Below are positions 26,488 through 34,629 of a stretch of 64,000 bases of DNA, piece by piece. A model generated the notes under the pieces. That model ran no database searches. It saw nothing but the letters and a program-made list of their open reading frames with translations, and was not told the origin of the DNA. This DNA is from REEB95 sp963810055. GTDB lineage: Bacteria > Pseudomonadota > Alphaproteobacteria > ATCC43930 > CGMCC-115725. The stretch is from assembly GCA_963810055.1 (NCBI GenBank), contig CAWEME010000055.1, positions 16,116-80,115 of the forward strand. The letters run 5' to 3'. A program made the position numbers and the translations under genes. How positions within the stretch are numbered: position 1 is the stretch's first letter; the number at the start of each line of letters is the position of its first letter.

Positions 26488-27285
26488 TTAGGGGGATCGT
26501 TCGCGAAGGATACGAGCAGTCTCCGCTTCGATACCCAAGACGATGCCCTCGACTTTGCTCGCCAAAGCGTCGAGCACGGTAGGCGCTGGGTCAGACAGAG
26601 GGGGTTCTCCTGTACCAAGGACTATCTGAAGAATCGGGCGCGCATCGATATTTCCGGTTGTTCCCTTCCCGAAGCGCGCAAATTCAAGCTCGTTGTGCAA
26701 TTCGTTCCATTTGTTGACGCCAATCGTAAATCCGCCTTCCCCCGATGTGATGGCCCAGGGCTGCTCGCCAGCTACAATTTGCGTCCCGCCGCTGCCCAAC
26801 GATATGCGCAAAATACGCTGGTGTTTGTTTGGACCGGCGAGGGAGCCAAGCGCATAGAGCAAGTCGTCCCCTCCATAGTGCGACTGGAATGCCCGGATAA
26901 AGACTACAAGTTTGGGGTCAACATTCTTGCAACGTGCCGCAATTTCATCATCAAGATTTTTAAGCGTTTGACCAAAGGGGAAGTAGACCCCCTTCGCATT
27001 TGGTCTACCCAACAACATGGCACCATCGCAGACTGCTTGATCGAGAGAGTGTCGAAGGTCGTTTACTATGCCCGAGGCAGGGACTCTCATCTTGGGCGGA
27101 ATGCGATGATGGAAACGAAGCTTGACGATCTTCTCTCCGGTATTCGGATCACTGTGGTCGATGATGTCATAAGTGCAGTTTTGGATAAAAGCATCGCAGG
27201 CCGATTTGAAATCAATGATGCTTGTTTTTGCCCCATCGATGAGTAGCTTAGGACTTTCGAATGGTTGAAGATCGTCCGTGGCCAC
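26488..27285 (-). CDS. Conserved-type hypothetical protein, transposon cargo
   Basis: 265 residues from GTG 27285, with AGGAG 7 bases upstream deciding the start. Contains IVNDLRHSLDQAVCDGAM, GVYFPFGQT and LGSLAGPNKHQRILRI. This pattern (L-R-x-S-L-D, FPF, NKH) recurs in hypothetical proteins I recall from other proteobacteria, but its function is unknown to me. Upstream of the HEPN-like gene on the same strand, 55 bases apart, so the two may act together. An antisense open frame (26467-27246, plus) looks like a shadow. Confidence 0.65.
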   Translation of the reverse strand: MATDDLQPFESPKLLIDGAKTSIIDFKSACDAFIQNCTYDIIDHSDPNTGEKIVKLRFHHRIPPKMRVPASGIVNDLRHSLDQAVCDGAMLLGRPNAKGVYFPFGQTLKNLDDEIAARCKNVDPKLVVFIRAFQSHYGGDDLLYALGSLAGPNKHQRILRISLGSGGTQIVAGEQPWAITSGEGGFTIGVNKWNELHNELEFARFGKGTTGNIDARPILQIVLGTGEPPLSDPAPTVLDALASKVEGIVLGIEAETARILRERSP

Positions 27286-27554
27286 TGTTCGCTCCTAGGT
27301 TACTTGGCAGTTCCTAGGATATAGCGAGACGGGGCCGGGTGCGAATCCGGCCCCGATTATGCTAAGATGCAAACAATGACGCGAATTTGGCTGTTTATTA
27401 CGGTGCTTGTATTGATATGTGGCAGCATAGCCGCGTATACGATTTTTTCGCTTGCTCGATTATCTCAATTTGGCTGATCCAATACAGGATAGGGGGAAGG
27501 GGGTCTTTCTCTCCCCGTTGTGGTATATATCGCGCTCTATTTAAGGAGGATTCC

Positions 27555-28016
27555 TTGAGAAACGTCTCTGTTATTTCATATTTAATAGGTGTTTTTCTCG
27601 CTGATTGCCTAATCCGATTCATCCTCTGTGTATGGCGTGAATTTGAACTCCATCATCCGCCTACACTCGATCTTGATCCAAAGAAGCCGCCTTCAAAGCC
27701 AGAAAAAACATTTTGGCCTTCTGTAAAAGATGCTTTCACAAGCAAACATCATTCCGCCTTGGTAAAAGATTATTGGCATCCGTTTGCGCTCGGATTTTTT
27801 GAATTATTTTTTTATCCGTTGTTAATGGTAGAAAGCGAATGGATACCTATCGGATGGTGGATTGGCTTGAAGACAGCGGCGAGTTGGAAGGGTTGGAATG
27901 AGAAGCGCGAAAACTATTCGCGTTTCTTGATAGGCAATGCTCTTATAATCATAATGTCAATTATTCTGGCTGACTTGTTTATTGGTCAGCCTTGTCTTGG
28001 ATCAGTGTGTTGGTGA
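27555..28016 (+). CDS. Hypothetical membrane protein, transposon cargo
   Basis: 153 residues from TTG 27555. A consensus AGGAGG sits 5 bases upstream and fixes this start over longer in-frame options. Hydrophobic segments near the N terminus (VSVISYLIGVFLADCLIRF), in the middle (FALGFFELFFYPLLMV) and at the C terminus (LIGNALIIIMSIILADLFIG) predict about three membrane helices. A Pro/Lys-rich loop (PPTLDLDPKKPPSKPEK) lies between the first two. AT-rich. Unknown function. Confidence 0.55.
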   Translation: MRNVSVISYLIGVFLADCLIRFILCVWREFELHHPPTLDLDPKKPPSKPEKTFWPSVKDAFTSKHHSALVKDYWHPFALGFFELFFYPLLMVESEWIPIGWWIGLKTAASWKGWNEKRENYSRFLIGNALIIIMSIILADLFIGQPCLGSVCW

Positions 28017-28020
28017 ATGG

Positions 28021-28194
28021 ATGGGCATGACAATGGCAAAATCGAAAGAACCCGAGATCGCGCTACGCCCAGACGGATGGGACCGCTTCAAACGCGCCGT
28101 TGACGCGGCGGTTAAAAGCGGCCCCAAGCATCGTCCGTCTAAGAAAACTCTCGCTTCACAGAAGCAAGAAGGCGACGAAAAGCCTCACGACTAA
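28021..28194 (+). CDS. Small basic hypothetical protein, transposon cargo
   Basis: 57 residues from ATG 28021, five bases after the previous stop (other in-frame ATGs at 28027 and 28033). The core EIALRPDGWDRFKRAVDAA is followed by the basic SGPKHRPSKK. This short type with a W-x-R-F-x-x-A-V core resembles small proteins often found beside mobile elements or toxin genes, but I cannot assign it. Convergent with the transposase gene, 2 bases apart. Confidence 0.5.
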   Translation: MGMTMAKSKEPEIALRPDGWDRFKRAVDAAVKSGPKHRPSKKTLASQKQEGDEKPHD

Positions 28195-28196
28195 AC

Positions 28197-29147
28197 TTAG
28201 GCTTGCTCGTTCGCCCGCTTAGCAGTCCGCCGATAAGTCATGCGCTTACCAACAATCCCCTTAAGGGATTTTTCCATACGCTGCGCGTCATTCACGCCCA
28301 AGGCTTCGCGCTCGTTATAGCGATAGTCGAACTCCGCGAGATAACGCTTCAAGTGTTGCTGGCTGACATGGTGATAAGTGCCGGTGATACCGCGCTTTAA
28401 GATCGAAAAATATCCTTCGATGGTGTTGGTATGGACACCGCCGCGCACATATTCGCCGATGCTATGATTGACGGTTTGATGGCGCTTAAACTCACCACCC
28501 GCAAGCTCCATCACGTTTGCACTATCCGTCATGAGCGAGCTTGCGCGGTTCACTTGTGTAACCAAAATCGGGCGCAGAGTGTCGGCACTCACGGCTTCCA
28601 TATGGAAGGAACGGGCGCGACCATCACGCTCGACTAAGGAAAACACGGACTCCTTACCAGCCCCGCCAGTGCTGATAACATGCTGGCGCTTGTTGCGATG
28701 CTTGTTCTTTTCCTTGCCGCCAATAAACGTTTCGTCGGCTTCAACCGTTTTGCCTTCCCCACCTAACGGGCCTTCGTCGTTATAACGCAAAGACTCGCGG
28801 ATGCGATGGCACATGAACCATGCCGACTTGTATGACACGCCTAACATGCGGTGAACTTGCATCGCGCTCATGCCCTTCTTGGAAGCCATGAGTAGATGCG
28901 TCGCGGCGAGCCACTTGTGCAGCGGAATGTGCGAACGCTCATAGAGCGTGTTCACCGTCACCGTGAACGGCTCGCGGCAGTAGTTGCACTGATACAAGCC
29001 GGGGCGCGTCGTCTTGCCCTTCATGAGCGTGGCCTGTGCAATGCTGCCACACTTGGGGCAGATCGGGCCGTCCGGCCAAATCCGACGCTCTAACCACTTA
29101 CGGGCTTTGGCTTCGTCGGTGAAGATCGGGTTGGATAGGTCGCTCAT
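28197..29147 (-). CDS. tnp: IS1595-family transposase (ISXO2-like domain)
   Basis: 316 residues. An N-terminal zinc ribbon is formed by C30-x2-C33 and C54-x2-C57. The DD(E/N)K catalytic core has D138 (EADETFIGG), D208 (LMTDSAN), then N241 and E244 (HTNTIEGYFSILKRG). Length and architecture are typical of full, active IS1595 enzymes and no disruption is seen. The start ATG 29147 lies 65 bases inside the right end of the element. Its ribosome binding site is in a hairpin loop (see 29148-29170). Confidence 0.93.
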   Translation of the reverse strand: MSDLSNPIFTDEAKARKWLERRIWPDGPICPKCGSIAQATLMKGKTTRPGLYQCNYCREPFTVTVNTLYERSHIPLHKWLAATHLLMASKKGMSAMQVHRMLGVSYKSAWFMCHRIRESLRYNDEGPLGGEGKTVEADETFIGGKEKNKHRNKRQHVISTGGAGKESVFSLVERDGRARSFHMEAVSADTLRPILVTQVNRASSLMTDSANVMELAGGEFKRHQTVNHSIGEYVRGGVHTNTIEGYFSILKRGITGTYHHVSQQHLKRYLAEFDYRYNEREALGVNDAQRMEKSLKGIVGKRMTYRRTAKRANEQA

Positions 29148-29170
29148 GGCTCAATTCCTTCTATTGAGCC
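29148..29170 (-). promoter_or_regulatory. Hairpin holding the transposase ribosome binding site
   Basis: In the transposase mRNA, GGCTCAAT pairs with ATTGAGCC (8-bp perfect stem). The 7-base loop AGAAGGA contains the Shine-Dalgarno sequence, and the stem ends directly at the ATG. This arrangement could tune transposase translation. Confidence 0.6.
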
Positions 29171-29188
29171 GATTATACCTATTGGCCT

Positions 29189-29212
29189 TACTATGTCAAG
29201 GTTATAATTATC
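29189..29212 (-). repeat. Right terminal inverted repeat of the transposon
   Basis: The reverse complement reads GATAATTATAACCTTGACA then TAGTA, matching the left end at 20 of 24 positions. Confidence 0.85.
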
Positions 29213-29220
29213 AAAATAAG
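29213..29220. repeat. Right target-site duplication of the transposon
   Basis: AAAATAAG, identical to 25629-25636. Confidence 0.85.
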
Positions 29221-29244
29221 CCACTTCCCGGCCACGTGGCTTTT
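29218..29244 (+). terminator. Rho-independent terminator, probably once ending ntrBC transcription
   Basis: AAGCCAC (29218-29224) pairs with GTGGCTT (29236-29242), followed by TT and preceded by an A-tract. Before the transposon inserted, this lay about 50 bases after ntrC; the target duplication touches its 5' stem. Confidence 0.55.
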
Positions 29245-29267
29245 GTGCAACAGTGTTGTGCAACAGT
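29243..29267. repeat. Tandem 12-bp direct repeat upstream of ntrY
   Basis: TTGTGCAACAGT at 29243-29254 and again at 29256-29267, one base apart, 37 bases before the ntrY start. Could be a regulator binding site or a replication-slippage duplication. Confidence 0.5.
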
Positions 29268-29303
29268 CCGGAAAACCGGCTGGGGGAGGGCGTCAATTCC
29301 CGC

Positions 29304-31535
29304 ATGAGTGTTTCCCGAGAAATCGCGCTGTGGTCGCGGCGGGTGCGGTTGCCGCGCAAGCTGGCGCTGACCCTGGGCGCCGCGACGCTGATTTCGGCGC
29401 TGGTCACCGTCGCCATGTTGCGCGAAATCCCGCCTTTCGACAGCCGCCCGCATCTCGATCAACTCATCCTGCTGGTCAATCTGGTTCTGCTGCTGCCCTT
29501 GATCACCGTGGTCGCCTGGCGGCTGGTGCAGGTCTGGGCGGAGCGGCGGCGCGGCCTGGCCGGCTCGCGCATCCACATCCGCCTGGTCGTATTGTTCAGC
29601 CTGGTGGCGGTGATTCCGACCATCATCGTCGCCGTCTTTTCCTACCTGATGTTCAGCTACGGCGTGCAGGCCTGGTTCAGCGATCGCGTGCGCACCGCGC
29701 TGCAGCAATCGCTGGCCGTCGCCGAGGCCTATCTGCACGAGCATCAGCAGGCCATCCGCTACGACATCGTCAGCATGGCCAACGATTTGAACCGCAATGC
29801 CGGCCTCTTGATCATCAACCCGGCGCATCTCAACGAATTGGTCAACGCCCAGGCCGCCTTGCGTTCCTTGAACGAAGCCATGGTGTTCGACGGCGCCGGC
29901 CGCGTGCTGGCGCGCAGCGAATTCACCTTTTCGCTGGGATTGCAGCCGCCGCCGGAATGGGCGCTGCAACAGGCGCGCGCCGGCAATGTCGCGGTGATGA
30001 CCAGCGACAATGACGACCGCGTGCGCGCTCTCATCAAGCTCGAGCGTTTCGGCGATGTGTATCTCTATGTCGGCCGCAACGTCGATCCCACCGTGCTGGC
30101 GCGCATCGAGCAGACCCAAAGCGCGGTGGCGCAATACGAACAGATCGAAGGGCAGCGCTCCGAGTACCAGATCGTCTTCACCATGACATTCATCGCCGTG
30201 GGATTGCTGCTGCTGACCGGCGCGGTGTGGGTGGGATTGACCTTCGCCATGCGGTTGGCCCGCCCGATGAGCGCGCTGATCGTGGCGGCGGAGAAAGTCC
30301 GCGGCGGCGATCTCACCGCCCGCGTGCCGGTAACCGAGGGGGAAGAGGAGTTCGGCTCGCTGTTCCGCGCCTTCAACCGCATGACCAACCAGCTCGAAAC
30401 CCAGCAGACCGAGTTGATCGAGGCCAACCGGCAATTGGATCAAAGGCGGCGTTTCACCGAAACCGTGCTGTCGGGCGTTTCGGCCGGCGTCATCGGCCTC
30501 GATCAGGAGGGCCGCATCAATCTGCCGAACCGCTCGGCCTCGGAACTGCTGGGCATCGATCTCGACCAGATGATCGGCCAGGATCTGGCCGAGGCCGTGC
30601 CCGAGATGGCCGGCCTCATCGATCAGGCGGGAATGCGGCCCGAGCGCCTGGCGCAATCGCAGATCCAGTTGCATCGCGAGGGCCATACCGCGGTGTTGCT
30701 GGTGCGGATCGCCGCCGAACGGATCGAAGGCGAGGTCAAGGGCTATGTCGTGACCTTCGACGACGTGACCGGATTGATTTCGGCCCAGCGCAAGGCCGCC
30801 TGGGCCGACGTGGCGCGGCGCATCGCGCACGAGATCAAGAACCCGCTGACGCCGATCCAACTCTCGGCCGAGCGCCTCAAGCGCAAATATTCGAGCGAAA
30901 TCCGCAGCGATCCCGAGACCTTCGCCGTCTGCACCGACACCATCATCCGGCACGTCGCCGATATCGGGCACATGGTGGACGAATTCTCCTCCTTCGCGCG
31001 CATGCCGGCGCCGGTGATGAAGGACGAGGATCTGGCCGAGATCGTGCGCCAGGCCGCCTTCCTGCAACGCACTTCGACGCCGGAGATCCGCTTCGAGCTC
31101 GATCTGCCGCAGGAGCCACTGCGCGTGCTGTGCGATTCCCGCCAGATCAGCCAGGCGCTGATCAACATTCTCAAAAACGCCGCCGAGGCGATTCACGCGC
31201 GGGCCGCCGGGGCGCCGCCGGGCCATGTCCGGGTGAAACTCACCGAGGATCAAAAACGCGTGACCTTGACCGTCGAGGACAATGGCTGCGGCCTGCCGCA
31301 GCAGGAGCGCGAGCGCCTGACCGAGCCCTATGTGACGACGCGCGAGAGCGGCACCGGCCTCGGATTGGCCATCGTCAAGAAAATCATGGAAGACCATCAC
31401 GGCGAGATCGTGCTCGAAGACCGCGAGGGCGGCGGCGCGCGCGTCAAGCTGGTCTTCAACCGGGTCGAGCCCCGTTCGGACGAAAAGCCGCCGTTGCGCG
31501 GCATGGAAATGGAAACCGCCAGCCATGGCTCATGA
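29304..31535 (+). CDS. ntrY: Membrane sensor kinase NtrY
   Basis: 743 residues from ATG 29304 (MSVSREIALWSRRV). Membrane helices lie near the N terminus and around LVVLFSLVAVIPTIIVAVFS, then an extracytoplasmic sensing region, another helix (FIAVGLLLLTGAVWVGL), a HAMP domain and a PAS domain. The phospho-acceptor His is in RRIAHEIKNPLTPIQLSAERL. The ATPase region has NILKNAAEAI, DNGCGLP and GTGLGLAIVKKIM. Partner of NtrX in nitrogen and redox control. GGGGGAGGG lies 14 bases upstream. It overlaps ntrX by 11 bases. Confidence 0.92.
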   Translation: MSVSREIALWSRRVRLPRKLALTLGAATLISALVTVAMLREIPPFDSRPHLDQLILLVNLVLLLPLITVVAWRLVQVWAERRRGLAGSRIHIRLVVLFSLVAVIPTIIVAVFSYLMFSYGVQAWFSDRVRTALQQSLAVAEAYLHEHQQAIRYDIVSMANDLNRNAGLLIINPAHLNELVNAQAALRSLNEAMVFDGAGRVLARSEFTFSLGLQPPPEWALQQARAGNVAVMTSDNDDRVRALIKLERFGDVYLYVGRNVDPTVLARIEQTQSAVAQYEQIEGQRSEYQIVFTMTFIAVGLLLLTGAVWVGLTFAMRLARPMSALIVAAEKVRGGDLTARVPVTEGEEEFGSLFRAFNRMTNQLETQQTELIEANRQLDQRRRFTETVLSGVSAGVIGLDQEGRINLPNRSASELLGIDLDQMIGQDLAEAVPEMAGLIDQAGMRPERLAQSQIQLHREGHTAVLLVRIAAERIEGEVKGYVVTFDDVTGLISAQRKAAWADVARRIAHEIKNPLTPIQLSAERLKRKYSSEIRSDPETFAVCTDTIIRHVADIGHMVDEFSSFARMPAPVMKDEDLAEIVRQAAFLQRTSTPEIRFELDLPQEPLRVLCDSRQISQALINILKNAAEAIHARAAGAPPGHVRVKLTEDQKRVTLTVEDNGCGLPQQERERLTEPYVTTRESGTGLGLAIVKKIMEDHHGEIVLEDREGGGARVKLVFNRVEPRSDEKPPLRGMEMETASHGS

Positions 31536-32941
31536 TATTCTCGTCGTCGATGACGAAGCCGACATCCGCGCGCTGATCTGCGGCATCCTCAAGGACGAGG
31601 GCTACGAGACGCGCGAGGCCGGCAACAGCACCGAGGCGCTGGCCGCGATCCGCTCGCGCCGGCCGACCATGGTCGTGCTCGACATCTGGCTCCAGGGCAG
31701 CGAGATCGACGGCCTCGAAATACTCAAGATCATCCGGCGCGAACTGCCCAACCTGCCGGTGGTGATGATCAGCGGCCACGGCAACATCGAGACCGCGGTA
31801 GCCTCGATCAAGATCGGCGCCTACGACTTCATCGAGAAGCCGTTCAAGGCCGACCGGCTGCTGCTGATCATCGATCGCGCCATCGAGGCGAACCGCCTGC
31901 GGCGTGAGAACGAGGAGCTGAAGCAGCGCGCCGGATCGGATGACGAACTGGTGGGCGGATCGCACGTGATCGCGCAGTTGCGCCAGCAGATCGAGCGCGT
32001 CGCGCCCACCAACAGCCGCGTGCTCATCACCGGGGCGCCCGGCACCGGCAAGGAAGTGGTGGCGCGGCTGCTGCATACACGCTCGAAACGGGCGCGCGGA
32101 CCCTTCGTCACCTTGAGCTGCGCGACCATGCGCCCCGAGCGGCTCGAGATCGAACTCTTCGGCGCCGAAGCGGGAACCGAAGGCAGCCCGCGGAAAGTGG
32201 GCACCTTCGAGGCGGCGCATGGCGGCACGCTCTTCCTCGACGAAGTCGCCGACATGCCGCTTGAAACCCAGGGCAAGATCGTGCGCGCCCTGCAAGAGCA
32301 GACCTTCGAGCGCATCGGCGGCGGCTGGGTCAAGGTCGATGTCCGCGTCGTGGCGTCCACCAACCGCGACTTGCCGGCCGAAATATCCGCCGGCCGCTTC
32401 CGCGAAGACCTTTATTACCGCCTGGCGGTGGTGCCGTTGCACGTGCCCGATCTGCGCGCGCGGATCGAGGACATCCCGGCCTTGGCGCGCCATCTCATGA
32501 TGCGCGCGGCCGAAAACGCGCGATTGAGCCCGCGCGAATTCGGCGAGGACGCGATGGCCGCGCTTCAGGCCTATGAATGGCCGGGCAATGTGCGCCAGCT
32601 CAGGAACGCGGTCGATTGGGTGCTGATCATGGCGGCCGGCGATCCGCGCGAGCCGGTGCGCGCCGACATGCTGCCGGGCGAAATCACCGCCATCGCCCCC
32701 GCCGTGGTCAAATGGGACAAGGGCGGCGAGCTGATGGGCCTGCCCTTGAGGGACGCGCGCGAGATGTTCGAGCGCGAATACCTGTTGGCGCAGATCACCC
32801 GCTTCGGCGGCAACATCTCGCGCACCGCCGCCTTCGTCGGCATGGAGCGTTCGGCGCTGCACCGCAAGCTCAAGACTCTCGGCGTCGGCGGCGGCGCCGT
32901 GCGGCAACGGCGAGCGTCCGCAGCAGAAACTCGACGCCTAG
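31525..32941 (+). CDS. ntrX: Response regulator NtrX, 3' frameshift
   Basis: Receiver domain with D53 (VVLDIWLQG), AAA+ domain with Walker A GAPGTGKE (170-177) and Walker B FLDEVADMP, and C-terminal Fis-type HTH (GGNISRTAAFVGMERSALHR). The sigma-54 contact loop is degenerate: where NtrC has GSFTGA this protein reads GAEAGTEGSPRKVG, so canonical sigma-54 activation is unlikely. As sequenced, the frame runs on into the next gene (765 residues). Dropping one base near 32900 gives a normal end, NGERPQQKLDA and TAG at 32939-32941, 17 bases before dat. Confidence 0.88.
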
Positions 32942-32958
32942 TTTCCCGGTTGGCATCC

Positions 32959-33822
32959 ATGTCGCGTATCGCCTATGTCAATGGCCGCTATCTTCCGCAC
33001 CGCCAAGCCGCGGTGCATGTCGAGGATCGCGGCTTTCAATTCGCGGATGGGGTCTATGAAGTCATCGCCGTCAAGGACGGGAGCTTCGTCGACGAAGCGC
33101 CGCATCTGGCGCGGCTGCATCGCTCGCTCGGTGAATTGAGGCTGCCGGCGCCCATGTCGGATGCAGCACTCCGGACGGTGATGCGCGAGACGGTGCGCCG
33201 CAACCGAGTCAAGGACGGCATTCTCTATCTCCAGGTGACGCGCGGTTCGGCGCCGCGCGAATTCGCCTTTCCCAAGGGTGCGAAGCCGAGCCTGGTTTTG
33301 ACCGCGTGGGCGCAGCGGCCGCTCGATCCCCGGATCATCAGCGAAGGGGTGGCGGTGGTAACGCTGCCCGACATGCGCTGGGCGCGGCCCGACATCAAAT
33401 CGGTGGCGCTCTTGCCCAACGCGCTGGCCAAGCAGCGCGCCAAGGAAGCCGGCGCCTATGAGGCCTGGCAGGTCGATCGCGACGGCAACGTCACCGAAGG
33501 CACGTCGAGCAATGCCTGGATCGTGACGGCCAAGGGCGAGATCGTGACGCGCAAGGCCGACAATGCTATCCTCAACGGCGTGACACGGCAAAGCCTGCTG
33601 AAGCTCGCTGCCGCGGCCGGCTTGAAGCTGGTCGAAAGACCCTTCAGCGTCGCCGAGGCCAAGGCCGCCCGCGAGGCCTTTCTCACCAGCAGTACCAATT
33701 TCGTTGTGCCCATCGTGCGCATCGATGAAGCGCGGGTGGGGGAGGGGCGGCCGGGCCCCTTGGCGCAACGCATGCGCGCGCTTTATGCCGGACACGCCGA
33801 AACCACCGGCAAGAGTTCATGA
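32959..33822 (+). CDS. dat: D-amino-acid aminotransferase, class IV PLP enzyme
   Basis: 287 residues from ATG 32959 (MSRIAYVNGRYLPHRQAAVH). Class IV signatures: VEDRGFQFADGVYEVI near the N terminus, YLQVTRGSAPREFAFP, the PLP lysine region IKSVALLPNALAKQRAKEAG, and EGTSSNAWIV. It interconverts D-amino acids such as D-alanine with 2-oxo acids. The open frame is continuous with ntrX only because of a likely one-base insertion. The order ntrX-dat-hfq-hflX is one I recall from Rhodospirillales-type genomes. Confidence 0.88.
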   Translation: MSRIAYVNGRYLPHRQAAVHVEDRGFQFADGVYEVIAVKDGSFVDEAPHLARLHRSLGELRLPAPMSDAALRTVMRETVRRNRVKDGILYLQVTRGSAPREFAFPKGAKPSLVLTAWAQRPLDPRIISEGVAVVTLPDMRWARPDIKSVALLPNALAKQRAKEAGAYEAWQVDRDGNVTEGTSSNAWIVTAKGEIVTRKADNAILNGVTRQSLLKLAAAAGLKLVERPFSVAEAKAAREAFLTSSTNFVVPIVRIDEARVGEGRPGPLAQRMRALYAGHAETTGKSS

Positions 33823-33880
33823 GCAAGTCGATAAGGCCGAAGGCTGTCATTTTCGCCCCGTCGCCGGAGGCGACAAAATC

Positions 33881-34540
33881 GTGAAACCGGCGCGCACCAA
33901 GCCGTCCGCGATCATCTTCGATTGGGACAACACCTTGATCGACAGCTGGGAAACCATCCACGAAGCGCTGGTGATGACCTTCGCGGAAATGGGCCACAAG
34001 CCCTGGACGCTCAACGAGACCAAGCGGCGCGTCAGCCACAGCCTCAAGAACAGTTTTCCGAAACTGTTCGGCGAGCGCTGGAACGAGGCGCGGAAGATCT
34101 ATCTGGATTCCTATGCCGCGATCCATCTCGAACGCATCGCGCCCATTCCGGGGGCCGAGGCCTTGCTGCGCGATCTGCACGCCATGGGCTTTCATCTCGC
34201 CGTGGTCAGCAACAAGACCGGGGCCAGCTTGCGCACCGAGGCCGCGCATATCGGCTGGGCGGGCTATTTCGCGCGGCTGATCGGCGCGGGTGACGCGAGC
34301 CATGACAAGCCCGACCCGGCCGGCTTCCGCCTGGCGCTCGAAGGCAGCGGCATCGATCTCGGGCGCCTGGTCTGGTATGTCGGGGACACCGCGCTCGACA
34401 TGGAAAGCGCCCAGGCCGCGGGAACCACCGGCGTGTTGCTGGGAGAGCCCCATAGCGCCGCCGAGGAGCTCGCTAAGTTCCCGCCCGACCTGCGTTTTCC
34501 GGGCTGCGAGGCACTGCGGCAATATCTCCTGAGCTTGTGA
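33881..34540 (+). CDS. HAD-family hydrolase, phosphoglycolate phosphatase-like
   Basis: 219 residues from GTG 33881, with GGAGG 11 bases upstream; this gives MVKPARTKPSAIIFDWDNTL. The HAD motifs are FDWDNTLIDS (I, nucleophile Asp), VVSNKTG (II), KPDPAGF (III lysine) and YVGDTALDMESAQAAG (IV). The cap domain between motifs I and II is helical, subclass I. Substrate unknown. Lies between dat and hfq on the same strand. A longer in-frame start at 33704 would overlap dat and is not supported. Confidence 0.85.
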   Translation: MKPARTKPSAIIFDWDNTLIDSWETIHEALVMTFAEMGHKPWTLNETKRRVSHSLKNSFPKLFGERWNEARKIYLDSYAAIHLERIAPIPGAEALLRDLHAMGFHLAVVSNKTGASLRTEAAHIGWAGYFARLIGAGDASHDKPDPAGFRLALEGSGIDLGRLVWYVGDTALDMESAQAAGTTGVLLGEPHSAAEELAKFPPDLRFPGCEALRQYLLSL

Positions 34541-34629
34541 TTTCCCTTAGGCCCCGATTTTGCTATCAATGGGGCTGAGCCTTAGGAGGCTCCAACCGGC
34601 AGACAACGGCAAGAAGGAGGGGAACCCCC

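Larger units (their letters stand above)
25637..29212. mobile_element. IS1595-family transposon with passenger genes
   Basis: 3576-bp element inserted between ntrC and ntrY. The termini are 24-bp imperfect inverted repeats (25637-25660 and 29189-29212, 20 of 24 positions identical: both read G-TAATTAT-AC-TTGAC-TAGTA from the outside inwards). They are flanked by a perfect 8-bp direct repeat AAAATAAG. The single transposase gene (28197-29147) is at the right end, reading inwards from the right terminus. The rest is cargo: a small ORF, an HEPN-like gene, a hypothetical gene, a membrane protein and a small basic protein. The DNA is less GC-rich than the surrounding ntr genes. The intact ends suggest recent insertion. 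Confidence 0.88.

Noticed and set aside
26467..27246. Plus-strand 259-residue frame in the transposon
   Set aside because: Antisense to the 265-residue gene, which has a better start and ribosome binding site and more protein-like sequence.
27366..27476. 36-residue hydrophobic frame (MQTMTRIWLF) before the transposon membrane gene
   Set aside because: Membrane-helix-like, but no ribosome binding site and too short to support; could be a decayed N terminus.
29243..29267. CRISPR-like repeat
   Set aside because: Only two copies of 12 bp with a one-base gap and no spacers; no CRISPR array or cas gene was found in the window.
31525..33822. An NtrX-aminotransferase fusion of 765 residues
   Set aside because: NtrX has a normal ending and stop at 32939-32941 in the adjacent frame, 17 bases before the aminotransferase ATG.
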